Assembly (NCBI RefSeq): GCF_000820225.1
Contig: NZ_CDDK01000028.1
Coordinates: 62,001 to 126,000 of the forward strand
DNA: 64,000 nucleotides
Source of the DNA: Aeromonas veronii bv. veronii
GTDB taxonomy: Bacteria; Pseudomonadota; Gammaproteobacteria; Enterobacterales; Aeromonadaceae
Reading direction: 5' to 3'
Below are positions 49,961 through 59,164 of the stretch, piece after piece (the stretch's first letter is position 1; each line of letters opens with the position of its first letter). The notes beneath the pieces are model-generated. The model was not told where the DNA came from. It worked only from the letters and a program-made list of their open reading frames with translations, and did no database searches. The position numbers and the translations under genes are program-made.

Positions 49961-51049
49961 ATGCTGATCCGACTCTGGTGGCTGATCCGAAAAGAGCTGC
50001 AGGCCCTGATGGGCAATACTCAGGGGCGCTTTCTGCTCATCATGCCGGTGCTGCTGCAAACCGCCCTCTTCCCGTTCGCCGCCACCCTGGAGGTGACCGG
50101 CAACACGCTGGCCATCTACAACCAGGATGGCGGTGCCCAGAGCCGCGAGCTGCTGGAGCGCCTCACCCATATGCCCGCCTTCACCACCATCATCCCGGTG
50201 CAAGGCGAGGCGGGCATGACCGAGGCCATCACCGGGCAGCAGGCACTGCTCGGGCTGATTATTCCGGGGGATTTCTCGCGTCGGCTGGCGCGCGGCGAAC
50301 CGGCCAAGGTGCAGCTGATCATCGACGGCCGCCGCTCCAACGGTGGTCAGGTGGCGGCGGGCTACATCAGTCAGGTAATCGCCCGCTGGCAAAGTGAGGG
50401 CAAGGGGCAACCCGAGCTGGCGGTACGCAACCTTTACAACCCCAACGTCGAATTCCACTGGCATATCCTGCCGGCGCTGGTGGCCATCATCACCACCACC
50501 GGCTGTCTGATTGTCACCGCCCTCTCGGTCGCGCGGGAGCGGGAAGAGGGCACCTTCGATCAGCTGCTGGTCTCCCCCCTCACCGCAGGCTGGATCATGG
50601 CGGGCAAGGCGGTGCCCGGCATCATGGTGGCGGTGGGGCAAGGGTGCATAGTCGCGCTGGCCGCCCGTTTTGTCTTTCACCTCCCCTTTGCCGGCAGCCT
50701 CAGCCTGCTGATGGCGGGCATGGTCTGCTACGGGCTGGCACTGGCCGGGATCGGGCTCTTCATCTCGTCGTTCTGCTCGACCCAGCAGCAGGCGTTTCTC
50801 GGAGTCTTCTCCTTCACCGTACCGGCGGTGATCCTCTCGGGCTACATCTCGCCGGTGGAGAACATGCCGCAGGTGTTCCAGTGGCTGGCGGCCATCGACC
50901 CCCTCACCCACTTCATCGTGCTGCTCAAGGGGGTCTTCCTCAAGGGGTTTGACTGGTCGGCCGCCTGGCCCCTGCTCTGGCCGCTGCTCGCCATCGCCGG
51001 CGTCACTCTGTCGCTGGCGCTCGCCATGTTCCGCCGCCATATCGCCTGA
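49961..51049 (+). CDS. ybhR: ABC-2 type permease (YbhR-like)
   Basis: A 362-residue second ABC-2 permease with the same layout: FLLIMPVLLQTALFPFAATL near the N terminus, a periplasmic domain, and SVAREREEGTFDQLLVSPLTAGWIMAGK before the C-terminal helices. It should form the channel with YbhS. Three bases after the previous stop; last gene of the operon. Confidence 0.87.
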   Translation: MLIRLWWLIRKELQALMGNTQGRFLLIMPVLLQTALFPFAATLEVTGNTLAIYNQDGGAQSRELLERLTHMPAFTTIIPVQGEAGMTEAITGQQALLGLIIPGDFSRRLARGEPAKVQLIIDGRRSNGGQVAAGYISQVIARWQSEGKGQPELAVRNLYNPNVEFHWHILPALVAIITTTGCLIVTALSVAREREEGTFDQLLVSPLTAGWIMAGKAVPGIMVAVGQGCIVALAARFVFHLPFAGSLSLLMAGMVCYGLALAGIGLFISSFCSTQQQAFLGVFSFTVPAVILSGYISPVENMPQVFQWLAAIDPLTHFIVLLKGVFLKGFDWSAAWPLLWPLLAIAGVTLSLALAMFRRHIA

Positions 51050-51071
51050 CGCGCCACCTTGTTCAGCTGAT

Positions 51072-51104
51072 GCCGGTCTCGCCCAGCGCGAGGCCGGCCA
51101 TTTT
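51072..51104 (+). terminator. Terminator of the ybh-type operon
   Basis: An 11-bp stem GCCGGTCTCGC/GCGAGGCCGGC with one wobble (51072-51082 with 51088-51098), loop CCAGC, then CATTTT. Confidence 0.8.
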
Positions 51105-51261
51105 CCGCCAGAAGTTTTCACTCCCCGGCCGTGGGTAAACCGGGCTTTCCCTCCACCACCCCTCACCCCGAGCCACCCCAGAAATCATCAACTGGTATAC
51201 CTAATTTTGTATATCTTTGAATTTTATCGAATTACCCCTGACGAGATATATAAATAGACAC

Positions 51262-51275
51262 TTGATTTGCATCAA
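51262..51275. promoter_or_regulatory. FNR box of the nirBDC-cysG operon
   Basis: TTGATTTGCATCAA is a perfect FNR/ANR site (TTGAT-N4-ATCAA). Its centre is 78 bp before nirB. If the site is at -41.5, transcription would start near 51310. A possible NarL/NarP heptamer TACCCCT is at 51233-51239 and the palindrome GGTATACC at 51194-51201. This fits anaerobic, nitrate- or nitrite-induced expression. Confidence 0.88.
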
Positions 51276-51345
51276 TTGCCCGCTCCGACTGACTGGGTAG
51301 CCTAGCCCCAGAATGATGTTTTATTACTCCAAACTAGAGGCAATC

Positions 51346-53892
51346 ATGAGCAAAGTCAGACTGGTCGTTGTGGGCAACGGCATGGTGGGGCACCGCTTCA
51401 TCGAAGAGTTGATCGAGCGGGCCGACCCGGGCCGCTACGAGATCACCGTCTTCGGTGCAGAACCCCGTCCCGCCTACGATCGCGTCCATCTCTCCTCCTA
51501 CTTCTCCCATCACACCAGCGAAGATCTCTCCCTCGTCAAACCCGGTTTCTACGACAAGCACGGCATCCGCCTGCTGCTCGGCGAAGCGGTGAAAAAAATC
51601 GACAGGGCCAACCGCGAAGTGCACTCCAACAAGGGGACTGTGGTCGGGTACGACAAGCTGGTGCTGGCCACCGGCTCCTACCCCTGGGTGCCGCCCATTG
51701 CGGGCAGTCAGCACCACGAGTGCTTCGTCTATCGCACCATCGAGGATCTGAAAGCCATTCGCAGCGCCGCCAGGAGTGGCAAGAGCGGGGTGGTGATCGG
51801 GGGCGGCCTGCTTGGCCTTGAAGCGGCAGGTGCCCTCAAGGCACTGGGTCTCGAGACCCACGTGGTGGAGTTTGCTCCGGTGCTGATGGCCGAGCAGCTC
51901 GACGGTCAGGGCGGCCAGCTACTGCGCCGCAAGATTGAATCCATGGGCGTGCAAGTGCACACCAGCAAGAGCACCAGCGAGATCCTGATGCATGGCGGCG
52001 AACAGGCGAAACACCGCCTCGCCTTCGCCGACGGCAGCCAGCTTGAAGTGGATGTGGTGGTCTTCTCCACCGGCATTCGTCCGCAAGATACGTTGGGCCG
52101 CTACGGTGATCTCGCCATCGCCGAGCGCGGCGGCATCGTCATCGACGATCACTGCCTCACCTCCGACCCCGACATCTACGCCATCGGCGAGTGCGCCGCC
52201 TGGCAGGGCCGCTTCTTCGGGCTGGTGGCGCCGGGCTACAAGATGGCCCAGATCACCGTCGACCATCTGCAGGGCGGCGACAGCCGTTTCGAAGGGGCGG
52301 ACATGAGCGCCAAGCTCAAGCTGCTCGGCGTCTCCGTCGGCTCCATCGGTGATGCCCACGGCCGCACCCCGGGCAGCCACAGCTATGTGTTTCAGGACGA
52401 TCAGGCCGGCGTCTACAAGAAGATCGTGGTGAGCGAAGACAACAGCCGATTGCTCGGCGCCGTGCTGGTGGGTGACGTGGAAGATTACGGCAACCTGCTG
52501 CAGATGATGCTCAACGCCCTGCCGCTGCCGAGCCACCCGGATACCCTGATCCTGCCCGCCTACGCCGGTGCCAAACCGACGCTGGGGGTGGATGCCCTGC
52601 CGGAAAGCGCCCAGATCTGCTCCTGCTTCGACGTCTCCAAGGGCGACATCGCCAAGGCGGTGGCCGAGGGTCACACCACCCTTGCCGCCATCAAGCAGCA
52701 CACCAAGGCCGGTACCGGCTGCGGCGGCTGCGTGCCGCTCATCAGCCAGGTGCTCAACGCCGAACTGGTGAAGCAGGGCATCGAGGTCAACAACCACCTC
52801 TGCGCCCACTTCCCCCACTCCCGTCAGGAGCTGTTCCATCTGGTCAAGGTGGAGGGGATCAAGAGCTTCGACGAGCTGCTGGCCAAACACGGTCAGGGCT
52901 ATGGCTGCGAGGTGTGCAAACCGACCGTCGGCTCCATCCTCGCCTCCTGCTGGAACGAGCATGTGCTGAGCCCGCGCAACATCCCGTTGCAGGACACCAA
53001 CGACATCTTCCTCGGCAACATGCAGAAGGATGGCAGCTACTCCGTCATCCCGCGCATGGCCGGTGGCGAAGTGACCCCGGAAGGGCTGCTGGCGGTGGCC
53101 GAAGTGGCCCGCGACTACAAGCTCTACACCAAGATCACCGGCGCCCAGCGCATCGGCCTGTTCGGGGCCCAGAAGGATGACCTGCCCGCCATCTGGCGCA
53201 AGCTGCTGGCGGCCGGATTCGAGACCGGTCAGGCCTACGCCAAGGCGCTGCGCATGGCCAAGACCTGCGTCGGCAGCACCTGGTGCCGCTTCGGCGTACA
53301 GGACAGCGTCGGCCTCGGGGTCTTCCTCGAGAACCGCTACAAGGGCATTCGCACCCCGCACAAGATGAAGTTCGGCGTCTCCGGCTGTACCCGCGAATGT
53401 GCGGAAGCGCAGGGCAAGGACGTCGGCATCATCGCCACCGACGCGGGCTGGAACCTCTATGTGGGCGGCAACGGCGGCATGAAACCGCGCCACGCCGACC
53501 TGCTGGCGTCTGACCTCGACCGCGAGACGCTGATCAAGCTGATCGACCGCTTTATGATGTTCTACGTCACCAGCGCCGACAAACTGCAGCGCACCTCGGT
53601 CTGGCTCGGCAATCTGGAAGGGGGCGTCGACTACCTACGCGAGGTGATCGTCGACGACAAGCTGGGGCTGGCCGAGACGCTGGAGCGCGATATCCAGACC
53701 CTTATCGACAGCTACGAGTGCGAATGGTCGCGCACCCTCAGTGAAGAGGAGGCGCTCAAGCGCTTCAGCCACTTCATCAACAGCGACAAGCGCGACCCAG
53801 ACGTTCAGTTCGTCAGCGAGCGCGACCAGCACAGACCCGCCACTCCGGCCGAGCGCATCCCCGTCTACCAGATCGAGGTGGAGACCAAATGA
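51346..53892 (+). CDS. nirB: NADH-dependent nitrite reductase large subunit NirB
   Basis: An 848-residue cytoplasmic enzyme that reduces nitrite to ammonium with NADH, FAD, [2Fe-2S], [4Fe-4S] and sirohaem. Order: FAD/NAD domain (VVVGNGMVGHRFIEEL; VVIGGGLLGLEAAGAL), the BFD-type [2Fe-2S] block (ICSCFDVSKGDI ... GCGGC), a ferredoxin-like half, and the sirohaem/[4Fe-4S] cysteines TCVGSTWC and GCTREC. ATG 51346 (MSKVRLVVV) with AGAGG upstream is chosen. Length matches E. coli (847). Confidence 0.97.
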   Translation: MSKVRLVVVGNGMVGHRFIEELIERADPGRYEITVFGAEPRPAYDRVHLSSYFSHHTSEDLSLVKPGFYDKHGIRLLLGEAVKKIDRANREVHSNKGTVVGYDKLVLATGSYPWVPPIAGSQHHECFVYRTIEDLKAIRSAARSGKSGVVIGGGLLGLEAAGALKALGLETHVVEFAPVLMAEQLDGQGGQLLRRKIESMGVQVHTSKSTSEILMHGGEQAKHRLAFADGSQLEVDVVVFSTGIRPQDTLGRYGDLAIAERGGIVIDDHCLTSDPDIYAIGECAAWQGRFFGLVAPGYKMAQITVDHLQGGDSRFEGADMSAKLKLLGVSVGSIGDAHGRTPGSHSYVFQDDQAGVYKKIVVSEDNSRLLGAVLVGDVEDYGNLLQMMLNALPLPSHPDTLILPAYAGAKPTLGVDALPESAQICSCFDVSKGDIAKAVAEGHTTLAAIKQHTKAGTGCGGCVPLISQVLNAELVKQGIEVNNHLCAHFPHSRQELFHLVKVEGIKSFDELLAKHGQGYGCEVCKPTVGSILASCWNEHVLSPRNIPLQDTNDIFLGNMQKDGSYSVIPRMAGGEVTPEGLLAVAEVARDYKLYTKITGAQRIGLFGAQKDDLPAIWRKLLAAGFETGQAYAKALRMAKTCVGSTWCRFGVQDSVGLGVFLENRYKGIRTPHKMKFGVSGCTRECAEAQGKDVGIIATDAGWNLYVGGNGGMKPRHADLLASDLDRETLIKLIDRFMMFYVTSADKLQRTSVWLGNLEGGVDYLREVIVDDKLGLAETLERDIQTLIDSYECEWSRTLSEEEALKRFSHFINSDKRDPDVQFVSERDQHRPATPAERIPVYQIEVETK

Positions 53893-54209
53893 TGAAATTA
53901 GCCTGCCAACTCAACGATATCCTGCCGGGCACCGGTGTCTGCGCACTCATTGAAGGTCGCCAGATCGCTCTGTTCCGCCCGAGCGCGGCCGCCGAGGTGT
54001 TCGCCATCGACAACCGGGATCCCTTCTTCGCCGCCAACGTGCTGTCGCGTGGCCTGATCTGCGAACACGACGGCGAGCTCTGGGTCGCCAGCCCGCTCAA
54101 GAAGCAGCGCTTTCGTCTGAGCGATGGCCACTGCTTCGACAACCCTGCGATGTCGGTGCAGAGCTATCCCGTTGAAGTGCGCGATCAGCAGGTCTGGGTC
54201 GCCGTCTGA
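53889..54209 (+). CDS. nirD: Nitrite reductase small subunit NirD
   Basis: A 106-residue Rieske-fold protein that lacks the usual iron-sulfur cysteine/histidine ligands, as NirD does in E. coli (108 residues). Blocks GVCALIEGRQIALFRP and FAIDNRDPFF are typical. It overlaps nirB by four bases. The last 74 bases have been duplicated just after its stop. Confidence 0.94.
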   Translation: MMKLACQLNDILPGTGVCALIEGRQIALFRPSAAAEVFAIDNRDPFFAANVLSRGLICEHDGELWVASPLKKQRFRLSDGHCFDNPAMSVQSYPVEVRDQQVWVAV

Positions 54210-54289
54210 TGTCGACAACCCCCAGATCTATGTCGGTACAGGGATACCCCGTTGAAGTGCGCGACCAGCAGGTCTGGGTCGCCGTCTAA
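54136..54289 (+). repeat. Tandem duplication of the 3' end of nirD
   Basis: Copy 1 is the end of nirD (54136-54209); copy 2 (54212-54289) has four extra bases near its middle. The last 60 bases of the two copies differ at six positions. Copy 2 ends in TAA where nirD ends in TGA. Confidence 0.92.
54230..54289 (+). pseudogene. 19-codon nirD tail fragment
   Basis: The second copy keeps an open frame from an internal ATG: MSVQGYPVEVRDQQVWVAV, compared with MSVQSYPVEVRDQQVWVAV at the end of NirD. It is out of frame with nirD and has no ribosome site, so it is most likely a relic. Four of the six base changes are silent, counting the stop codon change. Confidence 0.75.
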
Positions 54290-54308
54290 GCCGATTTCAC
54301 TCTCTTTC

Positions 54309-54331
54309 GGGCTGCCTGTGGGCAGCCCTTT
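54309..54331 (+). other. Hairpin between nirD and nirC
   Basis: Stem GGGCTGCC/GGCAGCCC (54309-54316 with 54321-54328), loop TGTG, then TTT. It could be a leaky terminator or processing site that lowers nirC-cysG relative to nirBD. Confidence 0.6.
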
Positions 54332-54345
54332 CAAGGACTCACAAG

Positions 54346-55158
54346 ATGTACACGGAAACCATCAACAAGTGCGCCGCCAACGCGGCCCGCATCAACCGCT
54401 TCGAGCGCAGCGACAAGCTCGGCTTCTGGCTCAGCTCCGCCATGGCGGGGGCCTATGTGGGCCTCGGCATCATCCTCATCTTCACCCTCGGCAATCTGGT
54501 GGATCCCGCCATCCGGCCGCTGGTGATGGGGGCCACCTTCGGCATCGCCCTGACGCTGGTGATCATCGCCGGCTCCGAGCTGTTTACCGGCCACACCATG
54601 TTCCTCACCTTCGGGGTGAAGACGGGCAAGATCACCATGGCCGACCTGCTGCGTATCCTGCCGCAGACCTGGGCCGGCAACCTGATTGGCTCCATCGTGG
54701 TGGCGCTCATCTACTCCTACGGCGGCAGCCTGCTGCCGGACGCGGGCAGTCTGGCCCACAAGGTGGCGCTGGCCAAGACCCAGGCCCCGACGCTGACCCT
54801 GTTTATGAAGGGGATCCTCTGCAACTGGCTGGTCTGCCTTGCCATCTGGATGGCGCTGCGCACCGAAGGGGCCGCCCGCTTCATCGCCATCTGGTGGTGC
54901 CTGCTGGCCTTTATCGCCTCCGGCTACGAGCACTCCATCGCCAACATGACCCTGTTTGCCCTCTCCTGGTTTGGTGCCCACTCAGATGCCTACACCCTGG
55001 GCGGCATCGGCCACAACCTGCTGTGGGTGACCCTGGGCAACACAGTCTCCGGCGTCCTCTTTATGGGCCTCGGCTACTGGTATGCCACCCCGAAAGCTGA
55101 GCGCCCAGTTGCAGTGAGCGAGACCACCAGCACCGCCAACCAGACACAAACCGCCTGA
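54346..55158 (+). CDS. nirC: Nitrite transporter NirC
   Basis: A 270-residue FNT-family channel with six membrane helices. SELFTGHTMFLTFG and GILCNWLVCLAIW are FNT signature blocks, and EHSIANMTLFAL carries the central His region. It moves nitrite (or its acid) across the inner membrane, supplying NirBD. The hydrophilic tail after about residue 250 is not conserved. cysG follows after 12 bases. Confidence 0.94.
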   Translation: MYTETINKCAANAARINRFERSDKLGFWLSSAMAGAYVGLGIILIFTLGNLVDPAIRPLVMGATFGIALTLVIIAGSELFTGHTMFLTFGVKTGKITMADLLRILPQTWAGNLIGSIVVALIYSYGGSLLPDAGSLAHKVALAKTQAPTLTLFMKGILCNWLVCLAIWMALRTEGAARFIAIWWCLLAFIASGYEHSIANMTLFALSWFGAHSDAYTLGGIGHNLLWVTLGNTVSGVLFMGLGYWYATPKAERPVAVSETTSTANQTQTA

Positions 55159-55170
55159 TCCGGAGGCCCC

Positions 55171-56571
55171 ATGGACTACTTGCCCATCTTTTGCCGACTC
55201 GACAACAAACCCGTGCTGCTGGTCGGCGGCGGCGAGGTAGCGGAGCGCAAGGCGCGCCTGCTGCTGGATGCCGGTGCCCAGCTCACCGTGGTCGCGCCCG
55301 AGCTCGACCCCGAGCTGGCGGAACTGGCTGCCAACGGGAGCATCGAGTGGCTGGCGGGTGAATTTGCACCGCAGCAACTGGCGGGCAAGTGGCTGGTGGT
55401 GGCAGCCACCGATCGGCGCGAGGTGAATGCGCTGGTTTACCAGAGCGCCAATCAGGCGCGGATCTTTGCCAACGTGGTGGATGACCCGAAACGCTCCAGC
55501 TTCATCATGCCGTCGATCATCGACCGCTCGCCACTGATGGTGGCCATCTCCTCCGGCGGCAAGGCGCCGGTGCTGGCCCGGCTGCTGCGGGAAAAACTGG
55601 AAGCCCTGCTGCCGCAACATCTGGGGGCCGTGGCGACCTTCGCCGGCAGCCTGCGGGAGCGGGTCAAGGCGCGATTCGCCACCATGGGAGAGCGGCGCCG
55701 CTTCTGGGAGCGGCTGCTCGGGGCGGATCGGCTCGGGCAGGCGCTGGCGCGGGGCGATAGCGCCTCTGCCCACCAGCTGGCCGACAACCTGTTTGCCGAC
55801 GGGAGCCAGACCGGAGGCGAGGTGGTACTGGTGGGAGCCGGCCCCGGCGATCCGGGTCTGCTCACCCTGCACGCCCTGCGCCAGATGCAGCAGGCGGACG
55901 TGGTGGTCTATGACCGACTGGTCTCTGACGAAGTGATGGCGCTGGTGCGCCGCGACGCCAAGCGCATCTTCGTCGGCAAGCAGGCGGGCAACCACTGCGT
56001 GCCGCAGGAGGGGATCAACCAGCTGTTGCTGGAGGAGGCGAAGAAGGGGCAGCGGGTGGTACGGCTAAAGGGGGGCGACCCCTTTATCTTCGGCCGTGGC
56101 GGCGAGGAGCTGGAGACGCTGGTCGGCACTGGCATCGGCTTTCAGGTGGTGCCGGGGATCACCGCGGCCAGCGGCTGCGCCGCCTACGCCGGCATTCCAT
56201 TGACCCACCGCGACCATGCCCAGAGCGTCCGTTTCGTCACCGCCCACGGCAAGGGGGGCGCCCGGGATCTCGACTGGCCGCTGCTCGCCAAGGACAAACA
56301 GACTCTGGTGTTCTACATGGGGCTCTCCTCCTGCGCCACCATCCGTGAACAGCTGCTGGCCCACGGCAAGGCAGGCGACACCCCGGTGGCGCTGATCGAG
56401 CGCGGCACCCAGCCCTGCCAGCGGGTCATTCGCGGCACTCTCGATGAGCTACCCGCGCTGGCGGTGGGGGTCGAAAGCCCGGCGCTGATCATGGTGGGCT
56501 CGGTAGTGACCCTGGCCGACCGGCTCGCCTGGTTTGGCGAGGCCCCGCAGCGCCAGCGAGCCCTCGCCTGA
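55171..56571 (+). CDS. cysG: Sirohaem synthase CysG
   Basis: A 466-residue multifunctional enzyme. The N-terminal Met8-like half (about 1-200) has [18 protein letters not shown] for NAD and [20 protein letters not shown]; it oxidises precorrin-2 and inserts iron. The C-terminal half is a uroporphyrinogen-III methyltransferase ([37 protein letters not shown]). It makes the sirohaem needed by NirB and by sulfite reductase, which explains its place in the nir operon. Confidence 0.96.
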   Translation: MDYLPIFCRLDNKPVLLVGGGEVAERKARLLLDAGAQLTVVAPELDPELAELAANGSIEWLAGEFAPQQLAGKWLVVAATDRREVNALVYQSANQARIFANVVDDPKRSSFIMPSIIDRSPLMVAISSGGKAPVLARLLREKLEALLPQHLGAVATFAGSLRERVKARFATMGERRRFWERLLGADRLGQALARGDSASAHQLADNLFADGSQTGGEVVLVGAGPGDPGLLTLHALRQMQQADVVVYDRLVSDEVMALVRRDAKRIFVGKQAGNHCVPQEGINQLLLEEAKKGQRVVRLKGGDPFIFGRGGEELETLVGTGIGFQVVPGITAASGCAAYAGIPLTHRDHAQSVRFVTAHGKGGARDLDWPLLAKDKQTLVFYMGLSSCATIREQLLAHGKAGDTPVALIERGTQPCQRVIRGTLDELPALAVGVESPALIMVGSVVTLADRLAWFGEAPQRQRALA

Positions 56572-56592
56572 GGGATCCTCGGCAACTCACCA

Positions 56593-56621
56593 TGAGGCCA
56601 CCAGCAGGTGGCCTCACTTTT
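56593..56621 (+). terminator. Terminator of the nir-cysG operon
   Basis: A perfect 10-bp stem TGAGGCCACC/GGTGGCCTCA (56593-56602 with 56607-56616), loop AGCA, then CTTTT. Confidence 0.88.
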
Positions 56622-56717
56622 ACCCCCCTCTTCTCCCATCACGGTCATAACCTGTTGTTTTAAGTCTGGTATCCTATGGGCATTGAGCCCTTGGCTACCA
56701 TCTCAGGAATTCATCCC

Positions 56718-58142
56718 ATGTCTCTTCCCATCAAGAACAGCGCCCGGCAGCGCGCGGATGACAGATCCCGCATTCTCACCCTGCTGCTGCGCGATGATGC
56801 CCTCACCGACAGCCTGCTCGATCCGCAGGTGGTGCAGGATGCCGAGCAGCGCGATCAGACCAGCGAACTCACCACGCTGGTCAACGGGTTGCCCGCCGCC
56901 GACGTCGCCGATGCGCTGGAGTCGCTGCCGCCCGATGAGCGTCATGCCCTGTGGGCGCTGGTGGAGGAGGAGAAGCGCGGCCAGATCCTGGTCGAGGCGT
57001 CGGAGACGGTGTGGGACAGCCTCATCAGCGGGATGAGCGACAAGGAGCTGCTGCACGCCCTGCGCACCCTGGATATCGACGACCAGATCTATCTGGGCCA
57101 GTACCTGCCACGCAACCTGATGGGGCGGCTGCTCACCTATATGGCCCCCGCCGAGCGGGATCGGGTGCGGGAGGTGATCCGCTACGGCAAGCACACCGTC
57201 GGCGCCATGATGGATTTCGAGATCATCACCATCCGCCCCGAGGTGACGCTCGCCACCGTCCAGCGCTATCTGCGCCTGCGCGGCAAGATCCCCGCCAACA
57301 CCGACAAGCTGTTCGTCATCGACCGGCGCAACCACCTGCTGGGGGAGCTGGCCCTCACCACAGTACTGCTGCACAAGCCCGCCACCCTGGTGAGCGACGT
57401 GATGGAGCGGGATCCGGTCACCTTCGATCCGGAGGATAACGACGAAGCGGCCGCCCGCACCTTTGAACGGGATGACCTGCTCTCCGCCGCCGTGGTGGAT
57501 GGCAAAGGCAAGCTGATGGGCCGCCTCACCGTCGAAGAGGTGGTGGATCTGGTCTATGAGGAGAGTGACACCGACCTGCGCCGGATGGGGGGTATCAGCG
57601 AGGATGAAGACGTATTCGCGCCCGTCTCCAAGGCGGTCAAGACCCGCTGGGCCTGGCTTGCCATCAACCTCTGCACCGCCTTTGTCGCCTCGCGGGTGAT
57701 CGGCCTGTTCGAGCACACCATCTCGCAGCTGGTAGCACTGGCGGCGCTGATGCCCATCGTCGCTGGGATCGGCGGCAACACCGGCAACCAGACCATCACC
57801 ATGATAGTGCGGGCGCTAGCACTGCAGCACATTCAGGCGGGCAACCTCTCCTTCCTGTTGCTGCGGGAACTCGGCGTCGCCTTTATCAACGGGCTGGTGT
57901 GGGGCGGCACCATGGGCATTGCCACCTATCTGCTCTATCAGGATGCGGCGCTCGGCGCCGTGATGACGCTCGCCATGATGCTCAACCTGCTGGTGGCGGC
58001 GCTGATGGGGGTCATTATCCCCATGACCATGACCCGCCTCGGCCGCGACCCGGCGGTGGGAGCCAGCGTGATGATCACCGCCATCACCGACACCGGCGGC
58101 TTCTTTATCTTCCTCGGGCTGGCGACCCTGTTCCTGCTGTAA
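56718..58142 (+). CDS. mgtE: Magnesium transporter MgtE
   Basis: A 474-residue Mg2+ channel. An N-terminal helical domain (to about 130) has LVNGLPAADVADALESLPPDER; two CBS domains follow (about 140-265), then a five-helix membrane domain with the signature GIGGNTGNQTITMIVRALAL and the C-terminal MITAITDTGGFFIFLGLA. The cytoplasmic domains close the pore when Mg2+ is high. ATG 56718 has AGGA upstream; an in-frame ATG at 56676 would overlap the promoter-like TATCCT and is less likely. Confidence 0.93.
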   Translation: MSLPIKNSARQRADDRSRILTLLLRDDALTDSLLDPQVVQDAEQRDQTSELTTLVNGLPAADVADALESLPPDERHALWALVEEEKRGQILVEASETVWDSLISGMSDKELLHALRTLDIDDQIYLGQYLPRNLMGRLLTYMAPAERDRVREVIRYGKHTVGAMMDFEIITIRPEVTLATVQRYLRLRGKIPANTDKLFVIDRRNHLLGELALTTVLLHKPATLVSDVMERDPVTFDPEDNDEAAARTFERDDLLSAAVVDGKGKLMGRLTVEEVVDLVYEESDTDLRRMGGISEDEDVFAPVSKAVKTRWAWLAINLCTAFVASRVIGLFEHTISQLVALAALMPIVAGIGGNTGNQTITMIVRALALQHIQAGNLSFLLLRELGVAFINGLVWGGTMGIATYLLYQDAALGAVMTLAMMLNLLVAALMGVIIPMTMTRLGRDPAVGASVMITAITDTGGFFIFLGLATLFLL

Positions 58143-58154
58143 ACCATGCGTTGA

Positions 58155-58189
58155 AAACAACAAGGGAGCCACTGGCTCCCTTGTTGTTT
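58155..58189. terminator. Long perfect bidirectional terminator after mgtE
   Basis: A 16-bp perfect stem (58155-58170 with 58174-58189) with loop ACT. The arms are A-rich on the left and T-rich on the right, so it ends mgtE on the plus strand and the converging lipoprotein gene on the minus strand. Confidence 0.9.
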
Positions 58190-58222
58190 CAGGCGCGTTT
58201 GCCCACCCCTGCCGTTAGCTGC

Positions 58223-59164
58223 TTATCGCTTGTCAGCGGTGATCAGCAAGCCATTGGTGTCGGGGAAGCCGATGACCAGCGCCTCTTTTTTGGCATCCGT
58301 GGTATAGGTGGTGACATAGGCGACGCGGTTATCCATCGCCCGGGCCAGAGCAGCATTCCAGAGGTTTTCGATCGGCGTGGCGGCAGCGGATTGCTTGAAG
58401 TTGCACTTGCCAAACCCGGTCATGGTCAGCTTGCTCAACCCGGCCGTCGCACTCCCCTCGCCCACCAGCGTACAACCTGCCGCCGGAAACTCGATCGCCA
58501 CCGTCAGCTTGCCGCCGTTGTTGGTGGTATCCACCTTGCCCACCATGTCGCTGCTGAAGCCATCGCTGCCCGTGGCACTCCAGCTGGCCGTGGTCACCGC
58601 TTTGGTGGTCAGGGCCGTCACCGCCACATGACCACTGAAACCGGAATAGATGGGGGAGTTGTCGGAGAACTTGGTGCCAGTTCGGGTGAAATCAAAAACC
58701 CAGCGCTTGCTCTCCTTGCCCTGCAGATCAATGACCGGCTGATCCTGGAAGGTGATGAGGTTGTGGTCGTTGGTCACCGAGCTGAGCGCCGTGCTGGTGC
58801 CGAGCCGTTCGCTGTTGCGGATCAACTGCACCGGGTAGATCCCGTCTTTGTCGGCTTTCTGGTCAGCCTGACCCAGCCACTGGCTGTTGGTCTCGACCTT
58901 GCCCACCTGATGATCCACCCAGACACCCCAGTGCTGCACGGTTTCACCCTTCGGGTAGACCAGCGCCAGACCATCCAGCTCCTTGATCATGCGCGGCGTC
59001 GCCTTGTCGCCGTCGCGGCTCATCAGATTCGCTTGGTAAAGACCCGCCTCCGGCAGGGCCAGTGGCACCCGCTTGGCAATGCTGTTGGCAGCTTTTTCGC
59101 TGTCACAGGCAGACAGGGCCGCAGCGCAGGCGATGGCCAGCAGCGCTTTGTTGTGCATTTTCAT
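58223..59164 (-). CDS. Lipoprotein of unknown function
   Basis: A 313-residue lipoprotein. The signal peptide ends in the lipobox ALSAC, with Cys at about residue 20 and Asp at +2. The mature part is beta-strand-rich: a Gly/Thr/Ser-rich second half (GFSGHVAVTALTTKAVTT, GKLTVAIEFPAAGCTLVG, LTMTGFGKCNF) with two cysteines that may pair. The repeated strand pattern could form a small barrel, but no family was recognised. It is divergent from cpdB with 358 bp between. Real coding is supported by the intact signal, codon use and a terminator in the right place. Confidence 0.8.
   Translation of the reverse strand: MKMHNKALLAIACAAALSACDSEKAANSIAKRVPLALPEAGLYQANLMSRDGDKATPRMIKELDGLALVYPKGETVQHWGVWVDHQVGKVETNSQWLGQADQKADKDGIYPVQLIRNSERLGTSTALSSVTNDHNLITFQDQPVIDLQGKESKRWVFDFTRTGTKFSDNSPIYSGFSGHVAVTALTTKAVTTASWSATGSDGFSSDMVGKVDTTNNGGKLTVAIEFPAAGCTLVGEGSATAGLSKLTMTGFGKCNFKQSAAATPIENLWNAALARAMDNRVAYVTTYTTDAKKEALVIGFPDTNGLLITADKR

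Noticed and set aside
48698-51166. 822-codon open frame opposite the two ABC-2 permeases
   Set aside because: Antisense shadow with Gly/Arg/Gln-rich, low-complexity sequence and no family marks.
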